A DNA stretch of 64,000 bases from GCA-2706205 sp964215955. Its GTDB lineage: Bacteria; Bdellovibrionota; Bacteriovoracia; Bacteriovoracales; Bacteriovoracaceae. Where the stretch lies: assembly GCA_964215955.1 (NCBI GenBank), contig CAXPDR010000006.1, positions 9,909-73,908 on the forward strand, in the 5' to 3' direction. Shown one piece after another: positions 1 to 7,843 of the stretch. The position numbers and the translations under genes are program-made. The notes beneath the pieces were generated by a model. It saw only the letters and a program-made list of their open reading frames with translations. It did not search any database and had not been told where the DNA came from. The first letter of the stretch is position 1. The number at the start of each line of letters is the position of its first letter.

Positions 1-645
1 TTACTCAATAAACTAAGTGATAAGTTCGGAGAAAATGGTCCAGCGATAGCTCTTTGTATTGCTCTTAGTTTTCCCATTAGTTATTTTATATGGGATTGGG
101 TTAAAACCAAGCATATCTCTATTATTTCTATTCTTGGATTTGTAAATATTCTTTTAACTGGAGGCTTTGCCCTTTTCCAACTTAATAGTTTTTGGTTTGC
201 AGTGAAAGAAACTTCAATACCACTTCTTATTGGGATTGGCGTTGCATGGACAGCATTTACATCAAAACCATTAGTAAATAGATTTATTACTAATGAAGAA
301 ATTATAAATGTTGAGCTTATTAATAATAAGCTTAAAGAACTTAATACAAGAGAAGACTTCAATAAAGGATTAAAAACTTTAACTTTGTATTTTGCTGGAA
401 CATTTTTAGTTAGCGCGATTCTTAATTATGTATTGGCGATAAATATTGTCACAGATATTGCTCCTGAACTGACAGAAGTTGAAAGGATGAAAATTCGTAA
501 TGAACAAATTGCAGATCTTACTTGGAAAAGCTATTTAATTATTTTAGCACCAAGTTTTGCAATGCTCTCTTTTATTATGTGGAGAGCAAATTCTATTATG
601 AAGAAGTTTACGCATCTAAACCTTGAGCAAGTCTTAAGAAAGTAG
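1..645 (+). CDS. Membrane protein, VC0807-family-like (5' end missing)
   Basis: The reading frame is open from base 1, so the gene starts before the window; the first internal ATG is at 202 but coding-like hydrophobic sequence runs through it. The visible part has about four to five hydrophobic segments separated by a charged helical stretch near the middle (rich in N, K and E). The pattern of a short loop with KLSDKFGENGP followed by paired membrane helices resembles the VC0807 family of small inner-membrane proteins, whose function is not established. It is followed after 5 bases by the porin gene, so the two may be cotranscribed. Identification is by recall of the family pattern only. Confidence 0.6.
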   Translation, partial: LLNKLSDKFGENGPAIALCIALSFPISYFIWDWVKTKHISIISILGFVNILLTGGFALFQLNSFWFAVKETSIPLLIGIGVAWTAFTSKPLVNRFITNEEIINVELINNKLKELNTREDFNKGLKTLTLYFAGTFLVSAILNYVLAINIVTDIAPELTEVERMKIRNEQIADLTWKSYLIILAPSFAMLSFIMWRANSIMKKFTHLNLEQVLRK

Positions 646-650
646 GTCCA

Positions 651-1763
651 TTGAAGTTGCATTTTTTTTTAACTTTAATCGTTGTTTCCCTTTCTACCAA
701 TGCTTTATCTCAAAAGAAGAAAATCAATAAATCAAAACCCCAATTAGAAGCCTATGGAAAGGTTGCAGTCATGGGTTATGTATTAGATCAAGATCTCAGC
801 CTTGAAGACGCCGGTTCCAGAATCGGTTTCAGGGCAAAACATTTAGTATCAGAGCTAGGTGTAATTGCATACGCCAGAGGTGAATGGAGATTTAATGCAA
901 TCAATAACACTTCCGATCTCTCAATCGGAGCCAATAGTAATTTCGTGAGTGAATCAAATTCTTCAAATACATTTTCAAGAAGGTTAGGATTTTTAGGTTT
1001 TAGATCAAAGTCTTTCGGGGACTTAAGACTTGGAAAGCAATGGTCTGTTTACACCGATGTTTCTCATTTTACTGATGTATTTAATCTCTATGGTGGAGCT
1101 GCAAGTGGTACCTATAATTTAAATACAGATGGTGGCCAAAGCGGAACTGGGCGGGCCAGTAAATCGATTACATATAGAAATAATTTCTGGGGTTTTCATT
1201 ATGGTCTTCAAGCCAAACTCATACAAAACAATCAACTTACAGTTGCCAATACTGAAACAGACTTAAAAGCAAAAGATGCATTTGGAGTAAGTTTAAAAAG
1301 AAAGTTTTTTAAAATACTTGAATTAGGTATTGCCTATAACCAAATTGATATGGAGGGTGATGAAGGTGCAGTAACTGGTTACAATGGAAAAAACTCTTGG
1401 TCAGCTGTTGCTGGATTTGTTCTTAATTTAGAATATTTGAAAATCGGTGCTATATATAACCAATCAGAAAATCATGAACTTGATTCAGAGGATGAAATAA
1501 TTGATGGAGAAGGTGTTGAAGCCTATATCCGATACTTTTATACACCAAAAACGACTTATTATTTAGGTTATAATCATCTCAAGCCAAGAGATGATGACTA
1601 TGAAAAAGACTACAAAATTGATGATATAATCGCCGGATTTGATATTAAAGTTTCTGATATTAGATTCTATTTAGAAGGAAAGGCTTCAAACTCCAAAAAT
1701 CATGAGGGAGAAACTGGAAAAAATAGTGCAGGATTAGGAGTCGTTTACTATTTTAACTACTAG
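651..1763 (+). CDS. Outer-membrane porin (general diffusion, beta-barrel)
   Basis: Encodes a 370-residue protein with a signal peptide (about 20 residues ending near ALSQ) and alternating beta-strand sequence ending in an aromatic residue pattern (VVYYFNY), the usual C-terminal outer-membrane assembly signal. Motifs such as GSRIGFRAKH, FLGFRSKSFGDLRLGKQW and YNLNTDGGQSGTGRASKSITYRNN match Gram-negative porins of the OmpC/GNPorin type. The start is a TTG with a weak AGTAGG site in front; no better start lies between it and the upstream stop. Its stop codon shares the tetranucleotide CTAG with the stop of the convergent MFS gene. Likely role: passive uptake of small solutes across the outer membrane. 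Confidence 0.85.
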   Translation: MKLHFFLTLIVVSLSTNALSQKKKINKSKPQLEAYGKVAVMGYVLDQDLSLEDAGSRIGFRAKHLVSELGVIAYARGEWRFNAINNTSDLSIGANSNFVSESNSSNTFSRRLGFLGFRSKSFGDLRLGKQWSVYTDVSHFTDVFNLYGGAASGTYNLNTDGGQSGTGRASKSITYRNNFWGFHYGLQAKLIQNNQLTVANTETDLKAKDAFGVSLKRKFFKILELGIAYNQIDMEGDEGAVTGYNGKNSWSAVAGFVLNLEYLKIGAIYNQSENHELDSEDEIIDGEGVEAYIRYFYTPKTTYYLGYNHLKPRDDDYEKDYKIDDIIAGFDIKVSDIRFYLEGKASNSKNHEGETGKNSAGLGVVYYFNY

Positions 1764-2947
1764 GTTCTTTGCCAAATTTTAATGGTAGGTCCAATAGTCA
1801 TCAAAACAAGAATAATTCCATAACAAACGAGAGCAAATGAAACCGATTTATAATCAGCGATAAATCCAATCAACGGTGACAACAGAAACATTAAAACTCC
1901 ATGGAGAAACGTTTTAAAAGAGTTTAAAGTCGCTCTATTATAAGAATCGATGAATTGATTTAAGTAATGATTCATTATCGATGTAGAAAGACCGGCTTGA
2001 ATTTGCATCCCGATTGTACTTATAAGAGCAAAAATAGAACCAAAAGTTACTCCTAAAGAGAGTAAAACAAAAACATTTAAGCCAATAAGAAATAGAATCA
2101 TTCTTTTTTGCCCTAAAACTTTATCTACCTTATGAGTGATTCTTGAAAATAAAGCTGCAATGGCCGTAAACAAGGTATAGTAATAACCAAAATTTTCAGG
2201 ATTCACAGAAAAACTATATAAAATTTCTTGAACGTATTGAAAGAAGATTTGTGCGCCTAATGAAAAACTAACAGCGATGATCAAAACATATTTAATAATT
2301 TTATGATTTTTTAAGTAATTTAAACCTTCATGAATATATTTTAAATATTCTTTTAGATTTTTTACATGCTTAATACTATTTTCATGAGAATGATCTATAT
2401 GCGGATGGACACCGGTCAAAATAATGATCGTTGCTAGAAAGGTACAAACAACGGTTCCGTAATAAGTCGCCAACTCTCCCCACATAGAAATAATTAATGG
2501 AGAAACAAGAGAGCTAGTTGCAAGTCCTAAATAAAACATCGCCCATTTTGTACCTAAAACCTTTGGTGTGTCTTCCTCCCGTTTTAAAATTTTTAAAGTA
2601 TCAACCATAAAGGCCGTATCTGCTCCACTGTGAAAAGCTTTTGCAATTCCCCAAATAACAAATAATCCACAAACTAAAAAAAAGTTTTTCTCAGTACCTA
2701 AAAAAACATAAGTAAGAGCAATTCCCAATGAAGATATGGCCATAGACACCTTAGGTCCAAACTTATCGGCGATAGAACCTGCAGGGATTTCCCATAATAA
2801 GGAAGATATAGCCTGTATTGAAAAAAACAACCCTATCTGAGAATAACTAAATCCTCTGTACTTTAAATCTATAAATATAATTGGTAAGGAAAACCTCATT
2901 CCACATAAAAGTGCGTAGAGATTAATCTTAAATATATTTTTCTCCAT
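1760..2947 (-). CDS. Major facilitator superfamily transporter
   Basis: Encodes 395 residues with about twelve hydrophobic helices. Between helices 2 and 3 is the MFS loop motif GSIADKFGPK, and a second copy-like loop is less conserved, as is normal in the family. A charged central loop (HIDHSHENSIKHVKNLKEYLK) separates the two halves. It should be an inner-membrane secondary carrier; the substrate cannot be read from sequence, though the set of features resembles sugar or drug exporters of the MFS_1 group. It is transcribed convergently with the porin and divergently from the astacin-like protease. Confidence 0.85.
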   Translation of the reverse strand: MEKNIFKINLYALLCGMRFSLPIIFIDLKYRGFSYSQIGLFFSIQAISSLLWEIPAGSIADKFGPKVSMAISSLGIALTYVFLGTEKNFFLVCGLFVIWGIAKAFHSGADTAFMVDTLKILKREEDTPKVLGTKWAMFYLGLATSSLVSPLIISMWGELATYYGTVVCTFLATIIILTGVHPHIDHSHENSIKHVKNLKEYLKYIHEGLNYLKNHKIIKYVLIIAVSFSLGAQIFFQYVQEILYSFSVNPENFGYYYTLFTAIAALFSRITHKVDKVLGQKRMILFLIGLNVFVLLSLGVTFGSIFALISTIGMQIQAGLSTSIMNHYLNQFIDSYNRATLNSFKTFLHGVLMFLLSPLIGFIADYKSVSFALVCYGIILVLMTIGPTIKIWQRT

Positions 2948-3097
2948 TCAAGTATCTTATCAAAGAACTTACTTGATCAAAACCTAGTGTCCATATTTTT
3001 TTAGGACAGTTATATCTAATGTAAGGTCTAGTCAGTATTTTTATGTATTCATTGAAGCTAGACTGTTTCCAGGAAAGTAAGTTTATAGGAGGTAACA
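2948..3097. promoter_or_regulatory. Divergent intergenic region with two short dyads
   Basis: This 150-bp gap separates the MFS gene (minus) from a protease gene (plus) and must carry both promoters. Two dyads are visible: TGTCC (2988-2992) with GGACA (3004-3008), and GTCTAG (3026-3031) with CTAGAC (3058-3063). A strong ribosome site TAGGAGG lies 5 bases before the protease ATG. The dyads could be operators, but short matches of this length also occur by chance. Confidence 0.3.
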
Positions 3098-3844
3098 ATG
3101 AAAATACTTTTAATCTTAATCTCAGTCATTTTAAATTCTGAAGTTTTAATGGCCATGGAAGTTAAACGAGAACCAGGAAGAAATGGTATCTATATTATTG
3201 ATGGGGATACACCCGTTTATAATTTAGATTTATTAGAATCCATCAAAACACCTAAATCCCACGACAAACTCATAATAAATACTCTTATGGGTAATGTTTT
3301 AGACCTGTGGTCAAGTGAATTAGCTCTAGACTTAACATACTGTATATCAGATGAATTTAAAGATAAAAAAGAAGATGTTATACATGCAATGAGCCTAGGG
3401 ACCCAAGCATGGATGGATCACGCTAATATTGTTTTTAGATATATCCCTGAGCAAGACTATAATTGTGATGAATATAATGAAGTTGTAACTTTTGATATTC
3501 GCAAAGTAGATTACGGAATGTATTTAGCGAGAGCTTTTTTCCCGAGTACACCTAGATTACAAAGAAATATTATGATTGATACTTCTTCATTCAAGTATGG
3601 ACAAGATGCATTTATTGGCTTTATCAAGCATGAATTAGGCCATACTCTTGGATTTAGACACGAACACATTCATACAAATGCAAAGAATAATTGCCAAGAA
3701 GATGAGAATTTTAAATCAGTAACAGAGTATGACTCAAATTCCGTTATGCATTACCCTCAATGTGGAGGTACTAACAATATTTTAAGCCTAGAACTTACCG
3801 ATTTAGACAAGCTTGGAGCTGAATTAGCTTATCCATTTAAATGA
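3098..3844 (+). CDS. Secreted astacin-like zinc metalloprotease
   Basis: A 248-residue protein with an N-terminal signal peptide (about residues 1-19). Residues 178-189 read HELGHTLGFRHE, the full HExxHxxGxxHE zinc signature of metzincins, and the SVMHY sequence around Met217 is the Met-turn with the tyrosine typical of astacins (M12A) and related M57 proteins. It is therefore expected to be an exported endopeptidase, active in the periplasm or outside the cell. The start is well supported by TAGGAGG five bases upstream. About 55 bases downstream begins the TIGR02147 regulator gene, then a second HExxH protein. In a predatory lineage such a protease could act on prey protein, but that is inference. 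Confidence 0.85.
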   Translation: MKILLILISVILNSEVLMAMEVKREPGRNGIYIIDGDTPVYNLDLLESIKTPKSHDKLIINTLMGNVLDLWSSELALDLTYCISDEFKDKKEDVIHAMSLGTQAWMDHANIVFRYIPEQDYNCDEYNEVVTFDIRKVDYGMYLARAFFPSTPRLQRNIMIDTSSFKYGQDAFIGFIKHELGHTLGFRHEHIHTNAKNNCQEDENFKSVTEYDSNSVMHYPQCGGTNNILSLELTDLDKLGAELAYPFK

Positions 3845-3898
3845 TGTCAGAAATTGTTAATTGTTTTATTATTTTAAAATCAATAAGATGATCGCCCT

Positions 3899-4651
3899 AT
3901 GGAAATGAAGATATTCGACATTCTTAAAACCACGCTATTAGAAAAGCAAAACAAGAACTCGCTTTATTCCATTAGGGCCTTTGCAAGAGACCTTGGCATA
4001 GGTAAATCAACATTACACGATGCTATTTATAATAAAAAAGACTTATCCCTTAATCTTGCAAATAGAATTTTGGATAACCTTGGTTATGGAGAAGCCGAAA
4101 AACAAGATATTATCAATTATAATTACTTCCCAGAAAAAGATATCCTATTCAAAGAAATATCAGATACAGAGTTCCAAAAAATTTCAACTTGTGAGCACTT
4201 TGCCTTACTTAGTTTATCAAAATTAAACAACTTAGATGCAAATTCAACTAGTTTAGCAAAGTCCTTAAATATAGAGAAAAGTCATGCGAAAAACATACTT
4301 GAAGATTTATTAGAGCTAAAACTTATTATCGTAAATGATCAAAACAAGATAGAGAGAACATCTCGATCTCTTCGAACGAGTTACGATATTAAGAGTGATA
4401 CAATTCAAAATTTCCATAAAGAAACTCTGGTTAAAATTCAAAATTCCATTTCGGAAATTGATGTGGAGCTCAGAGAGATTGCCTCTTCAACCTTTTTAAT
4501 GCAACCAGAAAAAATAAAAGAGCTTAAAGAAGAGCTCAAAAACATAAGAAGAAAATTAGTTCAATCTGTAGAATCGACTCATCCGGACTCGACTCCTTTT
4601 TTACTAAATTTCTCTCTCATCCCCCTTTCTAAAAGGAGTTTAGATGTCTAA
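3899..4651 (+). CDS. TIGR02147/DUF4423-family regulator
   Basis: A 250-residue protein without signal peptide. Residues about 20-65 (YSIRAFARDLGIGKSTLHDAIYNKK) form a helix-turn-helix of the type that opens TIGR02147 proteins, and the middle (FALLSLSKLNNLDANSTSLAKSLNIEKSHAKNILEDL and a following winged-helix-like segment) matches the DUF4423 region. This family is expanded in Bdellovibrionota and Fibrobacter and is presumed to regulate transcription; targets are mostly unknown. The last 8 bases overlap the next gene, which encodes a secreted HExxH protein, so the two are probably translated together. I infer that it regulates this neighbour or the protease upstream. Confidence 0.8.
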   Translation: MEMKIFDILKTTLLEKQNKNSLYSIRAFARDLGIGKSTLHDAIYNKKDLSLNLANRILDNLGYGEAEKQDIINYNYFPEKDILFKEISDTEFQKISTCEHFALLSLSKLNNLDANSTSLAKSLNIEKSHAKNILEDLLELKLIIVNDQNKIERTSRSLRTSYDIKSDTIQNFHKETLVKIQNSISEIDVELREIASSTFLMQPEKIKELKEELKNIRRKLVQSVESTHPDSTPFLLNFSLIPLSKRSLDV

Positions 4652-5438
4652 GTTTACTTTTTTTATCACGGTTTTTCTTTCATTATCAATATTTGCAAGA
4701 GGTGATGAAGTTGGAAATGGAGCAGGTTATTATGAAAATCGAGTGAGTTTTGTTTTTCAAAATCTAGAAAATTATCTTAACAGTAATAACTCAAGTCTAA
4801 GTCATGAAGAAAAGATAATAATCACTGAGATCAAAGAAAACCTAGATATAATTCTTGAAAGTTCTAATCTAATATTTGTTCCCCAGGATGATTCCTTCTT
4901 CATTGATAATGAGTTTAGACTTGCTTACACCTTTGATAATATTGGAGCAGATATTCATTTTAATTTAAATATTTTATACAATATCCCTCAGCAAGAACTA
5001 TCTACAACTATTATTTCGATTCTTATTCATGAATTAGGACATCAAATTGGCATTGAAGACCATTTTAAACTAGATGTACTAGGTAATAAAATAGCTCAAT
5101 CTTCTATAAAAAAATACACGACATATTTTTTTGGGGAATTAGATCAATTGGGATTTTTTGAAGTAACCAGCTTTAATCACCCAAAAACTTCTGATTTAAT
5201 TATTTTAAACTTTCAAAACTCTTCTATAAATCTCACTAATGAAATTGAAAATACCATGGGCTGTGTCGGAAAATTCCAAGGAATTAACTTTTATCAAGAA
5301 ATTATATCAAAAGACTTATTCGGTCTCCTTATCTTTGAATGTTATGATTCTAAGAAATCAAATTTGAAAACAATAAAAATTGAAATTATCAATCATGGAA
5401 TTGTTGAGCCTTCTGTAAAAATCACTTATTTAGAATAA
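4644..5438 (+). CDS. Secreted HExxH zinc-protease-like protein
   Basis: A 264-residue protein with a signal peptide (about 1-19, then RGDEVGNGAGYYENR). Residues 129-140 read HELGHQIGIEDH, an HExxH zinc motif with a candidate third ligand (D139 or H140). No Met-turn of the astacin kind is obvious. The AAAGGAG site before the ATG at 4644 supports the start. The gene overlaps the TIGR02147 regulator by 8 bases. The second half contains conserved-looking cysteines (MGCVG, FECYD) that may form a disulfide. It may be a true protease or a periplasmic zinc-binding relative; I do not recognise the exact family. Confidence 0.6.
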   Translation: MSKFTFFITVFLSLSIFARGDEVGNGAGYYENRVSFVFQNLENYLNSNNSSLSHEEKIIITEIKENLDIILESSNLIFVPQDDSFFIDNEFRLAYTFDNIGADIHFNLNILYNIPQQELSTTIISILIHELGHQIGIEDHFKLDVLGNKIAQSSIKKYTTYFFGELDQLGFFEVTSFNHPKTSDLIILNFQNSSINLTNEIENTMGCVGKFQGINFYQEIISKDLFGLLIFECYDSKKSNLKTIKIEIINHGIVEPSVKITYLE

Positions 5439-5476
5439 AAAATCCCTTCTTTTAAATTAAGTGATAAAATAATCCT

Positions 5477-6370
5477 ATGATTAATGGTGTATTATTTTCC
5501 CTTCTTGCCTGTTTTTGGGGTGGTTCATTTGTTGCTATAAAATATGTCATCTCAGATATTCCAGCATTTACGGCTGCATTTTATCGAGTATTTTTTGCCA
5601 GTATTTTTTTGGCCATAATCTATCTTAGATCCATCAAACTAAATAAATTTATCTGGGGAACAGAACTTATTTATGTGACGATTGCAGGCCTATGCTCTAT
5701 AGGGATTCCATTTAGTTTACTTTTTTGGGGAGAACAATATATTACCCCCTCAATTGCTGGAATTCTAAATGGGACCGTTCCTTTTTGGACATTAATCATA
5801 GGTCTTATATTTCTTAAAGATCCAAAATCGGTTTCTACATTTAAAGTTATCGGCCTATTTCTCGGGTTCATTGGAATGAGCTTTATATTTGGGCCTAAAG
5901 TAAAAATGGAAGGTAATATCGAAGAACTTTATGGGCTTATTGCCATCGTAAGTATGTCAATTATGTATGGTATTGGTACTAATCTAAATCGAAAGATTCT
6001 GATAAGAAATCAAAATATCCAGGGGCCGACTAGCCTTTTCATTCAACATATAGTTGCTGCGATATATTTAGGTATTATTTCTCTTTTCATTGATGGTCCT
6101 TTTCAATGGAACCTTTTGCTTATTCCTAAAAATGCCTTGTCAGTATTTTACCTTTCATTTATATCCACAAGTTTAGCTTTTATTATCTTCTTTAGACTTA
6201 TTAGAGAACTTGGAAGTGTTATGGCATCCTCTGTAACTTTCTTTGTTCCAGCAGTTGCATTGATTTTGGATATCGTAATCAACAATCATCAGCTAACTCT
6301 ATTTGAGGGGATTGGAACTTTAATTATTTTCCTAAGTATGTATTTTCTAAAAGACAGAAAAACCGCATAA
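5477..6370 (+). CDS. EamA/DMT-family membrane transporter
   Basis: Encodes 297 residues in ten predicted membrane helices, arranged as two five-helix repeats. The first opens with FWGGSFVAIKYVISDIPAFTAAFYRVFFA and the second ends with GSVMASSVTFFVPAVALILD, both typical of EamA domains. It should be an inner-membrane carrier for metabolites or amino-acid-like compounds; the substrate is not readable. No convincing ribosome site precedes the ATG. The stop codon TAA lies partly inside the left copy of the target duplication of the adjacent MITE-like element. Confidence 0.85.
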   Translation: MINGVLFSLLACFWGGSFVAIKYVISDIPAFTAAFYRVFFASIFLAIIYLRSIKLNKFIWGTELIYVTIAGLCSIGIPFSLLFWGEQYITPSIAGILNGTVPFWTLIIGLIFLKDPKSVSTFKVIGLFLGFIGMSFIFGPKVKMEGNIEELYGLIAIVSMSIMYGIGTNLNRKILIRNQNIQGPTSLFIQHIVAAIYLGIISLFIDGPFQWNLLLIPKNALSVFYLSFISTSLAFIIFFRLIRELGSVMASSVTFFVPAVALILDIVINNHQLTLFEGIGTLIIFLSMYFLKDRKTA

Positions 6371-6378
6371 TAAGTTAT
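6369..6378 (+). repeat. Left target-site duplication of MITE-like element
   Basis: The 10-mer AATAAGTTAT is repeated exactly at 6619-6628, immediately outside the element 6379-6618. It includes the last two bases of the EamA stop codon. Removing the element and one copy leaves the two convergent genes only 4 bases apart. Confidence 0.8.
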
Positions 6379-6618
6379 TAATCGCCCTCTTTACATGGGG
6401 ATGAACTTAAAGCCAAAGTAAACAACTGAAACACTAGACTGTGTTTTAAACAGATTCGACTAGAAGGCGTTAGGGCAGTTATTATTTTTTGTGGAAAAAT
6501 GGAAAATAAAAAGTCTCGAGTCATTGGAAGCTCTTGAAATTATTGTTACAAAAACAGGTTAATCTTTCACTTCCAGACTTTGTCTTTAAGCTCATCCCCA
6601 TTCAAGTAGGTTAGTTAG
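6379..6618. mobile_element. 240-bp MITE-like palindromic element
   Basis: The element begins TAATCG and ends GTTAG and encodes no usable protein. Its inverted cores ATGGGGATGAACTTAAAG (6395-6412) and CTTTAAGCTCATCCCCAT (6584-6601) differ at one of 18 positions, and weaker complementarity continues inward to about 6452 and 6544. A perfect 10-bp direct repeat flanks it. Its ends closely resemble those of the complete insertion sequence at 56294-57321 (both start TAAYCG, carry RTGGGGATRAAC and end GTTAG), so it is probably a non-autonomous relative moved by that or a similar transposase. Sitting between two convergent genes, its long stem could also act as a two-way terminator. Confidence 0.8.
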
Positions 6619-6628
6619 AATAAGTTAT
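6619..6628 (+). repeat. Right target-site duplication of MITE-like element
   Basis: Exact second copy of AATAAGTTAT. It contains the stop codon of the minus-strand O-antigen ligase/polymerase gene (6625-6627). Confidence 0.8.
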
Positions 6629-7821
6629 ATCTGAATATCCCTAGAATTTTCTATTTGAGAATATGAATAAAGAAAAAATACTAAGTGAGAATTAATGACA
6701 TCAAATAACAATTCAACTTGACCACCAACAACAAAACCAACTAAATAGCTTGCTATTACCCAATGTAAATTACTTTTCTTTCGAATAAGTTCAAAAAACC
6801 AAAAGACCAAAAATAAAGTAAAAGCTAAGAATCCAGGAATTCCGTAATTTGCAGCATGTTCTAAAAATATATTATGAGAATGTCCTGAATAATTTTTAGA
6901 CCAGATATCATACTTTTCTTTAATTTTTGGGACATTATAAGAAAACTGATCTGCTCCTAAACCAAAAACTGGCTTTTCTTGAATACTCTTAATAGCAGAA
7001 TAAAATTGACTCATTCTTTTTTTGTTAGAGCCATCATTGATATTAAACATCCTATTATTTGAAGCTTTGTTATAACTGATAATACCAATAGCTAGAACAC
7101 CAAGGATGCCTCCTCCTATTAAGAGTTTTCCTACCTTTGGTTTATATTTCAAAAGCATAAATGAAGTACCTGCAACTAATGCCAAGACCGCCCCACGGGT
7201 TTCACTTAAAACAATCGCCATAAAATTAAATAGACAAAATACAGCTAACCACTTTTTTGAGATTAAATGATTAATTTTATCAAAATTAAACCATGCTCCT
7301 ATCCCCAAAATAAGCATTAACGCCGAGGAATATCCGTACCTCATATAGTTCGTAAATCCCCCTACTCTTGTATGGTATTTACCTGGTACTGCCATCATTT
7401 TCACAGGGTCAAACTCAAATTTCGATCTTGCAATACCAACGAAGAGTCCCACAACTATAGTAAATAAAAGAAGGTTTAAGAGTCTTTTTAAATGTTTTTG
7501 CTCTTTAAAAGAAAAGAAATATGTAAGGGTTCCTATACAAAAAATTCCAAATCCATAATACTTTAATTCTTGATAGGCTTTATGAGGTTTGATTAAATTT
7601 TCGTGATTGATAAAAGTGGCGATTAGTCCCCATCCAATAAGTGCTAATAACGCCCATGAGCTCTTTGGTAGTTTATACCTCATTCCATTCTTAAATAAGA
7701 TTAAAGTTGGGATAAAAATAAGAATATGATAACCCGAAACAAGAGTAGGACTTGAGGTTAAACCTAAAAATAAGAAAATTAATCCCCAATATATTACCTT
7801 ATAATTTTTTGTTAATTCCAT
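6625..7821 (-). CDS. O-antigen ligase/polymerase (Wzy/WaaL-type)
   Basis: A 398-residue polytopic protein with about eleven to twelve membrane helices. The large periplasmic loop carries FGLGADQFSYNVPKIKEKYD followed by YSGHSHNIFLEHAANYGIPGF, the Wzy_C signature (PF04932) with the conserved histidines of O-antigen ligases and polymerases. These enzymes polymerise undecaprenyl-linked repeat units or ligate glycan to lipid A core in the periplasm. The gene lies 22 bases after the initiating transferase gene on the same strand, so they probably form an operon. Whether this one is the polymerase or the ligase cannot be decided from sequence. Confidence 0.85.
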   Translation of the reverse strand: MELTKNYKVIYWGLIFLFLGLTSSPTLVSGYHILIFIPTLILFKNGMRYKLPKSSWALLALIGWGLIATFINHENLIKPHKAYQELKYYGFGIFCIGTLTYFFSFKEQKHLKRLLNLLLFTIVVGLFVGIARSKFEFDPVKMMAVPGKYHTRVGGFTNYMRYGYSSALMLILGIGAWFNFDKINHLISKKWLAVFCLFNFMAIVLSETRGAVLALVAGTSFMLLKYKPKVGKLLIGGGILGVLAIGIISYNKASNNRMFNINDGSNKKRMSQFYSAIKSIQEKPVFGLGADQFSYNVPKIKEKYDIWSKNYSGHSHNIFLEHAANYGIPGFLAFTLFLVFWFFELIRKKSNLHWVIASYLVGFVVGGQVELLFDVINSHLVFFLYSYSQIENSRDIQI

Positions 7822-7843
7822 ATGATTTAGCCAATGTATAGTT

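Noticed and set aside
3026..3063. GTCTAG/CTAGAC dyad as a terminator
   Set aside because: The loop is 26 bases and no T-run follows; at most a weak operator candidate.
6379..6618. Palindrome read as a small RNA gene or long terminator only
   Set aside because: The exact 10-bp flanking duplication and the match to the ends of the insertion sequence favour a mobile element; a terminator effect may be secondary.
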